Shown: positions 1-7,372 of the stretch, in pieces
Position numbering within the stretch: the first letter of the stretch is position 1
Layout of the letters: each line of letters starts with the position of its first letter
Source of the DNA: Arthrobacter sp. B6
GTDB lineage: Bacteria > Actinomycetota > Actinomycetes > Actinomycetales > Micrococcaceae
Assembly: GCF_001663775.1 (NCBI RefSeq)
Contig: NZ_KV467169.1
Coordinates: 697,206-761,205 of the forward strand
Reading direction: 5' to 3'
Length of the DNA stretch: 64,000 bases
Translations under genes and position numbers: made by a program
The notes under the pieces: generated by a model
Database searches by the model: none
Told to the model about the DNA's origin: nothing
Seen by the model: only the letters and a program-made list of their open reading frames with translations

Positions 1-192
1 AAGGAATTCATCGCGTTCTGGCAGCGTGACTCCCGGGTGGTGGCCGGCATGAGCGTCAACTGGCCCCGCACGCCGGGCCCGAGCGCGCAGAAGGTAATCA
101 AGGCCCTCATCTCGGGCCGCCACCTGGTGGGTCCGGACCGGCTTGCAACCGCCTCAGCGGGCCTGGATCAGATGCTCCTGCCGGAGGCCTGA
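1..192 (+). CDS. C-terminal end of a ferredoxin-reductase-like NAD(P)/FAD oxidoreductase (5' truncated by window)
   Basis: The reading frame is open from base 1 and stops with TGA at 190-192, giving 63 residues. The segment with EFIAFWQRD and VVAGMSVNWPR resembles the C-terminal reductase domain of rubredoxin/ferredoxin-type NAD(P)H reductases, where a strand carrying FW and RVVAG is followed by a helix with LI-SGR. The FAD- and NAD-binding parts would lie upstream of the window, so the electron acceptor cannot be named. Its last 25 bp overlap, tail to tail, the end of the cysteine desulfurase gene on the other strand. Confidence 0.65.
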   Translation, partial: KEFIAFWQRDSRVVAGMSVNWPRTPGPSAQKVIKALISGRHLVGPDRLATASAGLDQMLLPEA

Positions 193-1400
193 CGCGCCAC
201 CGTGCCTGCGGTCTGGATGGAGGATTCGTGCCCTGCCATCCCGGCCGCCCGTGCCCTGGAATATGCATCAGGGAGGGCGGCAAGCAGAGCGTCAACGTCT
301 GCTTCGGTTGAAGTGTGACCGAGGCTGAAGCGCTGCGCGCCGCGGGCGGCCTCCTCGTCAAGGCCCATGGCGAGAAGGACGTGCGAGGGACGTGGGACTC
401 CGGCGGTGCAGGCAGACCCGGTGGATGATTCCACTCCGGCCAGGTCCAACAGGAACAGCAGGGAATCACCCTCGCAGCCGGGAAAGGTGAAGTGCGCGTT
501 GCCGGGGAGCCGCCCCTCATCGGGTGCACCGCGAAGGACGGCCTCCGGAATTGCCCGCCGAACACCGTCAATCAGCCGGTCGCGGAGGGCCGAGATCCTG
601 GCCGATTCCGCAGGAAGGACGGCCGTCACTGCCTCGGCCGCCGCGGCGAAGCCGGCAATCGAAGCTGTGTCCAGGGTTCCGGAGCGGACGTCCCGTTCCT
701 GGCCGCCGCCGTGCTGCACGGGAGTCAGTTTTACAGAACGTCCCAGCAGCAGTGCCCCGACCCCTACCGGCCCGCCGATTTTATGTCCGGAAATGGACAT
801 GGCATCCAGTCCCGAGGCCTTGAAATCCACGGGCAGCGAGCCAAAGGCCTGGACGGCGTCTGAATGGACCGGCACGCCAACGGCGTGGGCCAGCTCGACT
901 ATTTCCGGGATGGGCTGGATGCTGCCCACCTCGTTGTTGGCCCACATCACAGTGGCCAGGGCGATGGTTTCCGGTTCCCGCGCCAGTTCGGCTTTCAGTG
1001 CCATGAGGTCAACGACGCCGTCGTGGTCCACCGCGAGCCACGTGACTTCGGCACCCTCGTGCCGTTCCAGCCATTCGACCGTATCCAGCACGGCATGATG
1101 CTCGACGGCGGAACAGAGGATGCGCCGTCGGGCCGGGTCCTCACTGGATCGGGACCAGAACAGGCCTTTGACGGCCAGATTGTCAGCCTCGGTTCCCCCC
1201 GACGTGAAAATGACTTCGGACGGATGCGCCCCGGCCGCTGCCGCAATGGATTCCCGCGCGTCTTCAACTGAGCGCCGCGCCCGCCGGCCGGAGCCGTGCA
1301 AGGAAGACGGGTTCCCCGTGCGCGCCAGCTCGCGGGTCAGGGCAGCCAGCGCCTCTGGAGAAAGGGGCGTGGTTGCTGCATGATCCAGGTAGACGGGCAC
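168..1400 (-). CDS. Cysteine desulfurase, NifS/IscS-like, PLP-dependent
   Basis: A 410-residue class V aminotransferase-fold enzyme that takes sulfur from L-cysteine as a protein persulfide for Fe-S clusters or tRNA thiolation. The N-terminus YLDHAATTP is typical of the family. The PLP lysine is K207 in SISGHKIGG, and the persulfide cysteine is C331 in the loop SSTGSACTAG. The protein is about 20-30 residues longer than usual, with a hydrophilic tail whose codons overlap the convergent reductase gene. The start is GTG at 1400, six bases after a TAGAAT box at 1407-1412, which fits a leaderless transcript. It is divergent from the EamA gene. No iscU or sufE-like gene is adjacent, so the acceptor is unknown. 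Confidence 0.93.
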   Translation of the reverse strand: MPVYLDHAATTPLSPEALAALTRELARTGNPSSLHGSGRRARRSVEDARESIAAAAGAHPSEVIFTSGGTEADNLAVKGLFWSRSSEDPARRRILCSAVEHHAVLDTVEWLERHEGAEVTWLAVDHDGVVDLMALKAELAREPETIALATVMWANNEVGSIQPIPEIVELAHAVGVPVHSDAVQAFGSLPVDFKASGLDAMSISGHKIGGPVGVGALLLGRSVKLTPVQHGGGQERDVRSGTLDTASIAGFAAAAEAVTAVLPAESARISALRDRLIDGVRRAIPEAVLRGAPDEGRLPGNAHFTFPGCEGDSLLFLLDLAGVESSTGSACTAGVPRPSHVLLAMGLDEEAARGAQRFSLGHTSTEADVDALLAALPDAYSRARAAGMAGHESSIQTAGTVARQASGRSI

Positions 1401-1443
1401 CCATCAATTCTAGCCGTCCGCCCTGGGATAGATTCGAGCGGTG
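1398..1443. promoter_or_regulatory. Compact divergent leaderless promoter pair
   Basis: Two back-to-back TAnnnT boxes lie between the divergent starts. TAGAAT reads on the minus strand at 1412-1407, six bases before GTG 1400. TAGATT reads on the plus strand at 1429-1434, six bases before GTG 1441. Neither gene has a convincing Shine-Dalgarno sequence. No clear -35 boxes are visible, and each -35 region would overlap the opposing -10. Confidence 0.45.
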
Positions 1444-2362
1444 AAAGCCTCGCTCTACCTGGTGCTGGCCACCCTCTTCTGGTCCGGAAATTTTGTGGTG
1501 GGACAGGCAGCCCTGACCTCCATGACCCCCGTCGAGCTGACGTTCTGGCGCTGGACGATCGCGGCCCTGCCGTTGTTGGCCCTGGCCCAGCTGGTGGACC
1601 GGCCCGACTGGCGGGCCGTTCTCCGCCGCTGGCCCACGCTGCTGCTTCTCAGCGTCCTCGGCATGAGTGGCTACACGCTGCTCCTGTATGCCGCGCTCCA
1701 GCACACGTCCGCATTGAACGCCTCGCTCATTACGGCAGCCAATCCGGCACTGATTGTGGTCCTGGCCGTATTCATGCTCGGTGACCGGCCGGGCGCCCTG
1801 GGCTGGGCCGGCATCGGGCTGGGACTTGCCGGGGTTCTGCTGGTCCTGACCGGGGGGGACTTTGGGCGGCTGCTGGGGATCTCCTTCAACCTGGGTTGAG
1901 CTGCTGATGCTCGGGGCCATTACGGTGTGGGGTTTCTACACCGTCGTCGCGCGCCGCCTGGCCATCCCCGCGATCACCGCCACGGCAGTCCAGGTTGCCA
2001 TGGCCACCGTCATTCTGATTCCGGTTGCGGTGGCCACCGGAGCGCACCTGCCTGAGACGGCAGCGGGCGGCTGGTCGCTGGCCTACATCGCGATCTTCCC
2101 GTCCCTCTGCGCCTACCTACTATGGAACCTGGCCCTCAAAACCACTGCACCTGGCACGGCAGGGAATTACCTGAACCTGATGGTGGTCTTCACCGCCGCC
2201 ATAACACTGATGCTGGGCATGACGATCAGCGTGCCGCAGATACTGGGCGGCCTGCTGGTGATCGGCGGCGTTCTGCTCACCAGCGTGCACCCGTCCGGAG
2301 ATTCCCCTGACGTGGCGGCAAAGGCGCAGGGCCAGGGGCTCAGGCAGCTGGGGGAACAATGA
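1441..2362 (+). pseudogene. EamA/DMT-family membrane transporter, interrupted by a single-base frameshift
   Basis: Two reading frames together encode one drug/metabolite transporter of about 306 residues with ten predicted membrane segments. The first half runs from GTG 1441 to a TGA at 1897-1899. The second half continues in the +2 frame to 2362. The junction lies in ctgggttgagctg at about 1891-1903. Removing one T restores an uninterrupted NLGELLMLGAITVWG, exactly where the second EamA repeat should begin. This is either a real 1-nt insertion that inactivates the gene or a sequencing error. The C-terminus overlaps the end of the convergent lipoprotein gene by 23 bp. The substrate is unknown. 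Confidence 0.8.
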
Positions 2363-3023
2363 TCAGCCGCGCGGCCACGTCCTGCCGCGCGGCGGCGAGG
2401 GTGGACGCATCCGGGCACGATACCGAGATGTAGACCGATGAGGCGGGAGTGCTGAACAGGCGGGCCATAACGGCGGTCGCCCTCGCCCCCGGCTGGGCAG
2501 GCGGCTCAAGCACCAGCACCTCAACGCGGGGGCCGGGCTTCTCGGGGTCTCCGCCCCAACGCAGGGTTTCAGTTCTGAGGTAATCGGGAAGGATGCTCGG
2601 ATCGAGGTAGGCGAAAAGGCCGACGGTGGAGGCCCGGTCTTCGCCAAGGGACAGGGGCACCTGGTTGGTTCGCACCTTGGCGGCCACCAGGCAGCCGTCG
2701 GTCTTCGCATACTGGTTTTCACCCGCCACATTTTCCTTGACGGGTTTCCAGCCCGGCGCATCCTTCAACCCGTCGGAAATCCCCACCGGAGCCCCGGGCG
2801 CGAGTGCGCCGCCTGCGGTGAAGGGAAGGTCCTTGGCTGCCACCGCCTCAGCGTCATGGCCTGGCATGATGGTGGGGGTGGCCAGCCCTGGAGCCGACTG
2901 CTCCACCGTGGGGGCGGACGGGTCCGGGACATCAATGCTGCAGCCGGCCAGCAATCCGGCACCGAGCAGTGATGCGGCGAGCAGCGCCGCCGCGGAAGGT
3001 GCCGTGGTCTCCCGTGATTTCAT
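2340..3023 (-). CDS. Secreted lipoprotein of unknown function
   Basis: A 227-residue protein whose N-terminus carries a hydrophobic segment ending in the lipobox LLAGC (C at about residue 28), so it should be lipid-anchored outside the membrane. The rest is soluble, with a Pro/Ala-rich linker and one later pair of cysteines (DGCLVAAK and VSCPDAS) that could form a disulfide. I do not recognise a family. Its last 23 bp lie over the end of the convergent EamA transporter gene. An ATG at 3023 is used, although its purine-rich upstream sequence is unusually close to the start. Confidence 0.75.
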   Translation of the reverse strand: MKSRETTAPSAAALLAASLLGAGLLAGCSIDVPDPSAPTVEQSAPGLATPTIMPGHDAEAVAAKDLPFTAGGALAPGAPVGISDGLKDAPGWKPVKENVAGENQYAKTDGCLVAAKVRTNQVPLSLGEDRASTVGLFAYLDPSILPDYLRTETLRWGGDPEKPGPRVEVLVLEPPAQPGARATAVMARLFSTPASSVYISVSCPDASTLAAARQDVAARLIIVPPAA

Positions 3024-3299
3024 TCCACCCCAATACCTGGCCGGCTGACCGGCGCCCCCGGCCGGATTCCGCCCGGCCCATCAAAGAGTCTAAACGCCTA
3101 AGCCGCCATGCCGCCCGCGATCCGAAGGACGCCCCGGGGGCTGCTGGCGACCGCGATCCTGATGGGCTGAATTATGCCAGCCGCGGGAACCCCGGCTGCC
3201 GGCGCGGACGTTGACAGAATGGGCCGTTAAACTGGGCCTGCCTGACAATCGCCCCTTCCTGCCGCCGCGGGCTGGCCGCCACCAACAAAGGACAAGTGC

Positions 3300-4262
3300 T
3301 TGACCGAGAGCAGCAACTCCCATTACCAGGTGCTCCGTGTCGCCGTGACAGCCACCGAGAAGGAGATCAAAGTTGCTTACCGCCGCGCTGCACGTCAGGC
3401 CCACCCCGATCACGGCGGCGACGCTGCAGCCTTCCGTCGCGTAACAGCGGCCTACGAGACGCTCATCGATCCCAAGCGCAGGAGCGCGTACGACCGCTCC
3501 TACGCGGCCGGAACCGGGGGCGGTTCCGGCGACGGCGATTCCGGCCCGCACTTTGATGCGCCGGCTGCCGGAAGCCACGCCTCCGCCACGGTGCATCGTC
3601 CCAACGTGCCGCGCAATACCGCCAGCGACGCCCCGGTCTACATCCCGCCCTATGACCAGGCCGCGTTCGAGGGGACCGGCGCGGTGCCGCTGATCCCGCT
3701 CCACCAGGCCAGCCAACAGGTCCACGGCATGCCGAGGAAGCGCGGCATCTTCGGAGCTGAGGCGCGCATCCAGCGTGAAATGCGCACTGTGCAGCTGATC
3801 AGCCGGCAGGTCCTGCCCGCCATACCGGCCGCACGGCTGATCAACGGGTTGCAGTCCCCGGCAGACAACACCCACATCGACCACGCACTGCTGTCCGGCT
3901 ACCGGCTGGCGATCATCGGGTCCATGCTCCTACCCAAGGGCGCCTACGCCTGGGACGGCCGCACCCTCAACCACGGAGGACGCTCCATTCCACCGCCGCA
4001 ACTGGCGCACGTGGTCCGCGCAATGCAGGACATCTTCCCTGAACTGAATGTCACCGGCTGGACCGTTGTGCACAGCCCTGACGGGAACCTGCATGAACCC
4101 GTGATCGACCGCCACCGAAGGTCCGCTGGCCCCCACGAGGCCGTCCAGGTGGTGAACGCTGCGGGGCTGGTCCGCGGCCTCAAACAGTTCCTCTCCTCAG
4201 GCCCTGCTCCCAACACCGTCAATGTTTCAGTGCTCGCCAGGCTCCTGCGGGGCATGCACTGA
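3300..4262 (+). CDS. J-domain (DnaJ-like) protein with an unassigned C-terminal domain
   Basis: The 320-residue protein begins at TTG 3300, supported by AAAGGA at 3287-3292 with a 7-nt spacer. Residues about 6-70 form a J domain with the diagnostic HPD motif at 35-37 (ARQAHPDHGGD), so it should stimulate an Hsp70 ATPase. There is no Gly/Phe region, zinc-finger region or DnaJ C-terminal domain. A Gly/Ser-rich linker leads to a C-terminal part of about 150 residues (THIDHALLSGYRLAIIGSML, then DIFPELNVTGWTVVH). Its IDHALL pattern faintly recalls NERD-type nuclease domains, but that is a guess. It lies immediately upstream of trmL. Confidence 0.8.
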   Translation: MTESSNSHYQVLRVAVTATEKEIKVAYRRAARQAHPDHGGDAAAFRRVTAAYETLIDPKRRSAYDRSYAAGTGGGSGDGDSGPHFDAPAAGSHASATVHRPNVPRNTASDAPVYIPPYDQAAFEGTGAVPLIPLHQASQQVHGMPRKRGIFGAEARIQREMRTVQLISRQVLPAIPAARLINGLQSPADNTHIDHALLSGYRLAIIGSMLLPKGAYAWDGRTLNHGGRSIPPPQLAHVVRAMQDIFPELNVTGWTVVHSPDGNLHEPVIDRHRRSAGPHEAVQVVNAAGLVRGLKQFLSSGPAPNTVNVSVLARLLRGMH

Positions 4263-4273
4263 CCGCAAATGAC

Positions 4274-4288
4274 TAGGATGGGATGGTG
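4274..4288 (+). promoter_or_regulatory. Leaderless-type -10 box and start of trmL
   Basis: TAGGAT at 4274-4279 is followed six bases later by GTG 4286. An in-frame ATG at 4283 would leave only three bases. The GTG gives the N-terminus MFRILFHSPEIPGN, so 4286 is preferred. Confidence 0.4.
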
Positions 4289-4753
4289 TTCCGCATCCTC
4301 TTCCACTCCCCCGAAATTCCCGGCAACACCGGCAACGCCATCCGGCTGGCAGCCATTACCGGCGCCGAACTGCACTTGGTGGAACCCCTGGGGTTCGATT
4401 TTTCCGATGCAAAGCTCCGCCGTGCAGGCCTCGACTATCACGACCTCGCAGTCGTGACGGTGCACAAGAGCATCGAGGACGCCTGGGCCGCGCTCCAGCC
4501 AGAGCGCGTGTACGCGTTCACTTCCGACGGCACTGCCAGCTACACGGACATCGCCTACAAGCCCGGTGATGTCCTGATGTTCGGCCAGGAATCCGTTGGG
4601 CTGCCTGAGCACGTCAAGCACGATCCCCACGTCACCTCAACGGTTCGGCTGCCCATGCTCCCGGCGCTGCGGTCCCTGAACCTCGCCAACGCTGCCTCCA
4701 TCGCAGTTTATGAGGCGTGGCGGCAGCAAGGGTTCGCCGGGGCCAAAACCTGA
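4286..4753 (+). CDS. trmL: tRNA (cytidine/uridine-34-2'-O-)-methyltransferase TrmL (SpoU family)
   Basis: A 155-residue SPOUT methyltransferase that 2'-O-methylates the wobble base of leucine tRNAs using S-adenosylmethionine. The length and N-terminus (FRILFHSPEIPGNTGN) match the short YibK/TrmL subfamily, which lacks an added RNA-binding domain. The knot region is visible as LMFGQESVGLP and the C-terminal RSLNLANAASIAVYEAWRQ. The start is set at GTG 4286 on the leaderless-promoter pattern; ATG 4283 is the alternative. It stands alone, with a hairpin just past the stop. Confidence 0.9.
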   Translation: MFRILFHSPEIPGNTGNAIRLAAITGAELHLVEPLGFDFSDAKLRRAGLDYHDLAVVTVHKSIEDAWAALQPERVYAFTSDGTASYTDIAYKPGDVLMFGQESVGLPEHVKHDPHVTSTVRLPMLPALRSLNLANAASIAVYEAWRQQGFAGAKT

Positions 4754-4764
4754 CCTCCATGCTG

Positions 4765-4790
4765 GTGCCCGGACAGGGGTGTCCAGGCAC
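4765..4790 (+). terminator. Hairpin after trmL
   Basis: GTGCC-c-GGACA pairs with TGTCC-a-GGCAC around a GGGG loop (4765-4790), 12 bases after the trmL stop. There is no T tract, so it may act as a transcript-end stabiliser or a weak terminator. Confidence 0.4.
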
Positions 4791-4982
4791 GGCTGCCAGG
4801 GTTTTCCCACAGCGGCCAATCCGTCCACCTTCCAGTGACGAATCACTCCTGAGGACATTCCACGGTGGACAAGGAGCGGCAGGTGAAAGCAGTAGAGGCC
4901 GCAAGGCCCACGGACCGGCCTGGCCCGCCGCGTGCCTGCGGTCATCTGGACCGGGCTGCTCCTGAATCCATCCCCGGACACC

Positions 4983-4999
4983 TATGCTTGGTAGTGATG
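4983..4999 (+). promoter_or_regulatory. Putative -10 box for the sigma-factor gene
   Basis: TATGCT at 4983-4988 lies eight bases before ATG 4997, with no Shine-Dalgarno sequence between. This supports the internal ATG as the start of the sigma factor. The longer frame from 4865 would add 44 residues that do not look like sigma-factor sequence. Confidence 0.35.
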
Positions 5000-5605
5000 G
5001 AAACTCCCAATGCGCCGAACTTCGAGGCACCCGCAGCCGTCACAGACCCACCGTCGGACGTCAGCCAACGCCTTTCCAATCTGCTTGGCCGCATCGCCCA
5101 AGGCGACCAGGATGCGTTCGCGGAGTTTTACCAGTTGACGTCCCGCCGGGTGTTTGGCATGGCCCGGAGGGTCCTGATCGACCCGGAACTCAGTGAGGAC
5201 ACCACCCAGGAGGTGTTCATCCAGGTCTGGCAGAACGCTGCCAAGTTCAACCCTGACGCCGGGAGTCCTTTGTCCTGGCTCATGACCATTTCGCACAGGC
5301 GCGCGGTGGACAAAGTACGCTCTTCGCAGTCGTCAACGGACCGCGAAGCGCGCTACGGGGCGAGCAGCCAGGACATCGACCACGATTCCGTGTCCGATGA
5401 GGTGGGCAGCAAGCTCGAGGCCGAGGCCGTGGTCCGTTGCCTGGATTCACTGACGGACACGCAGCAGGAGTCTGTTCGGCTCGCCTACTACGGCGGGCTC
5501 ACCTACAGGGAAGTCGCGGAACGCCTGAATGCGGCAGTGCCAACCATCAAGTCCCGTATCCGCGATGGACTGATCCGCTTGAAGACATGTCTGGGGGTGA
5601 GTTGA
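4997..5605 (+). CDS. sigK: ECF sigma factor, SigK-like
   Basis: The 202-residue protein has sigma region 2 at about residues 30-100 (core-RNA-polymerase contact and -10 recognition; LSEDTTQEVFIQVW, SPLSWLMTISHRRAVDKVR). Sigma region 4 is at about 145-195, with the helix-turn-helix LTYREVAERLNAAVPTIKSR. The gene is followed one base later by an anti-sigma factor with an RskA domain, which is the arrangement of the sigK-rskA pair. It should direct RNA polymerase to a small regulon when released from the membrane-bound anti-sigma factor. The target genes are not identifiable here. SigK rather than SigL is favoured by the partner, but the exact orthology needs a tree. Confidence 0.85.
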   Translation: METPNAPNFEAPAAVTDPPSDVSQRLSNLLGRIAQGDQDAFAEFYQLTSRRVFGMARRVLIDPELSEDTTQEVFIQVWQNAAKFNPDAGSPLSWLMTISHRRAVDKVRSSQSSTDREARYGASSQDIDHDSVSDEVGSKLEAEAVVRCLDSLTDTQQESVRLAYYGGLTYREVAERLNAAVPTIKSRIRDGLIRLKTCLGVS

Positions 5606-5606
5606 G

Positions 5607-6461
5607 ATGACAGAAATGAACAATCAGGGAAGCAGCCGCCGGGGCACCTTCGGCGAGACAGTTTCGGCCGACCTCGAGTCGGGCCGTGCAGTGGACCTGG
5701 CGGAACTGTACGCCCTTGATGCGGTGACCGACGCCGAGCGCTCGGCCATAGATCAGTACATCTCCGCCGCTTCGGAGGCTGAGCGGAATTCATTCCAGCA
5801 TCGTGTGCGCCAAGCGAGGGAAACGCTGGCCGAGACGTTCACTGCCGAGGAAGAGCCGCCGTCGGACCTCTTTGCCCGTATCGTGGCACAGCTTCCGGCA
5901 CAGGGTGCCGAAAAGCCCCCCGCAGACGCTCCGGCCACAGCGCTAGATCAGCCCGCCCCCGCGGCGGGCGGCGACCAGCTTGCCGCCGCCCGGCAGCGAA
6001 GAGACGAACGACGCCGGCCGGCCAGTGCGCGCCGGTGGCTCGCCGGCGTCGCCGCGGCGGCTGTGATAGCTCTTGGCGGAGTGGGCCTGGGCGCCTATCT
6101 CGCGGACCAGAATGACCCTCTGAACCAGGTGGTCCGGGCGGACGATGTCCGCGAAGCGTCAGTGCCGGTTTCCGCCGGTGGAACCGCGACAGTCCTGATT
6201 TCGTCCTCCCGGGACGCCGCCGTGGTCCAGATGAACGGAGTTCCCGCACCGCCGGCCGGCAAGGTCTATCAGATGTGGTTGATCCCGAAGGACGGTTCGG
6301 CACCTGTTTCGCAGGGCCTGATGGACGAAGCAGCACTGTCCAAGCCCGCCGTTGTAAGGGGTATCTCTTCAGCCGCAGCCCTCGGCATCACGGTGGAACC
6401 GGTGGGCGGCTCGGCCTCGCCCACCTCCCCCACGGTGGCTGCCGCTCCGCTCACCACCTGA
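5607..6461 (+). CDS. rskA: Membrane anti-sigma factor, RskA family
   Basis: A 284-residue type II membrane protein. Residues about 25-100 form the cytoplasmic sigma-binding region (LAELYALDAVTDAE). A Pro/Ala and Arg-rich linker leads to one membrane segment at about 145-166. The outer part at about 185-265 is the RskA C-terminal domain, with GKVYQMWLIPKDG and a terminal Ser/Thr/Pro tail. No HxxxCxxC zinc motif is present in the N-terminal part, as in RskA. It begins one base after the sigma-factor stop, so the two are co-translated. By analogy, release of the sigma factor would need proteolysis. Confidence 0.88.
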   Translation: MTEMNNQGSSRRGTFGETVSADLESGRAVDLAELYALDAVTDAERSAIDQYISAASEAERNSFQHRVRQARETLAETFTAEEEPPSDLFARIVAQLPAQGAEKPPADAPATALDQPAPAAGGDQLAAARQRRDERRRPASARRWLAGVAAAAVIALGGVGLGAYLADQNDPLNQVVRADDVREASVPVSAGGTATVLISSSRDAAVVQMNGVPAPPAGKVYQMWLIPKDGSAPVSQGLMDEAALSKPAVVRGISSAAALGITVEPVGGSASPTSPTVAAAPLTT

Positions 6462-6497
6462 GCGGAGCGCGGCCCGGTGGTTAGGCCCGCCGCTTTA

Positions 6498-6563
6498 CCC
6501 AGGTAGGTCGCAGTTGATGTCGTTCTGAGCTCTCATAACGACATCAACTGCGACCTACCTGGG
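6498..6563. repeat. Long perfect palindrome at a convergent gene junction (family A, copy 1)
   Basis: The 27-nt arms at 6498-6524 and 6537-6563 are exact reverse complements. The 12-nt middle itself contains TGAG/CTCA complementarity. The element fills the gap between the convergent rskA and PIG-L deacetylase genes. It shares the core GATGTCGTT...AACGACAT, a GGTAG...GCAG outer part and the TGAGC centre with the palindrome at 63371-63436. It could serve as a bidirectional terminator, but there is no T tract. Confidence 0.9.
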
Positions 6564-6589
6564 CTGGACGGGTGCTTAGTCCGCAGCAG

Positions 6590-7369
6590 CTAAAAGCCTG
6601 CGATGGTTCCGGGGCCGTTGACTGCAACGACGTGGAACGCCTCGGCGCTGCTGCCCGCCGGCAGGCCTGCACGCCCGGCATTTGCCTGCATCCCGTTCCG
6701 GACGGCCGCTTCCATTGCCGCGACATCGGGGTGCTGGCTGACATGGACGTGTATGGCCTTCAGCTTGCTGTCCACGTGGTCAGTGACATCCACAAAGTGG
6801 TTCTCCCGTTCTTCCGGGCCGGCGTACAGCCAGAGCCACGGGAGCTTGTAGGCTTCCAGGCCGGCCTCGGCAAGCTCCGGGTACGCAAAGGGGTTCTCCA
6901 CGGCAGGATAGACGGCGCGCGTCACGGCCTCGCCGACAGCAAGGTGGTCGGGGTGGCTCTTCTGGATCCGTTGCCAGTTGCGCTCCGGGTGCATGGCGAG
7001 CACAACATCGGGCCGGAGTTGCCTGATGAGCCTCACGACGCCCTTCAACACTTCGTGGGATGGCTCCAGGTAGCCGTCACGCTGATGAAGGTAATGGATG
7101 TCGGAAACGCCCACGTACTCCGCCGCCCGCCGCTGTTCCGCCGCCCGCAACGCAACGATCTCCGGCCGGTGCGCGGGATCGAAGCCGCCGGCGTCGCCGT
7201 CGGTCATAATGCAGTAGCTGACCTGCACGCCTGCGGCGGTCCAGGCGGCGATGGTGCCGGCCGCACCGAAGTCGATGTCGTCAGGATGGGCCGCGAAACA
7301 GAGCACCCGCCCAATCCGGTGCGTTGCCGGGTTGAACGGGCTCTGTGCTGGAACAGCGGGGTGGGACAA
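6590..7369 (-). CDS. PIG-L family zinc deacetylase (mycothiol-related Mca/MshB/BshB type)
   Basis: A 259-residue LmbE/PIG-L fold protein that hydrolyses N-acetyl or related amide groups using zinc. The zinc motif AHPDD is at residues 27-31, and the second zinc histidine lies in QKSHPDHLAVG. The length is near that of mycothiol S-conjugate amidases and MshB, but the substrate cannot be told from the sequence alone. The TTG start at 7369 lies three bases past the etfA stop, with AAAAGG upstream inside the etfA end, so it is the third gene of an etfB-etfA run. Its end faces the 66-bp palindrome. Confidence 0.82.
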   Translation of the reverse strand: MSHPAVPAQSPFNPATHRIGRVLCFAAHPDDIDFGAAGTIAAWTAAGVQVSYCIMTDGDAGGFDPAHRPEIVALRAAEQRRAAEYVGVSDIHYLHQRDGYLEPSHEVLKGVVRLIRQLRPDVVLAMHPERNWQRIQKSHPDHLAVGEAVTRAVYPAVENPFAYPELAEAGLEAYKLPWLWLYAGPEERENHFVDVTDHVDSKLKAIHVHVSQHPDVAAMEAAVRNGMQANAGRAGLPAGSSAEAFHVVAVNGPGTIAGF

Positions 7370-7372
7370 GGA

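Noticed and set aside
4865..4996. Longer N-terminus for the sigma factor
   Set aside because: The 44 extra residues do not resemble sigma factors, and a TATGCT box lies just before ATG 4997.
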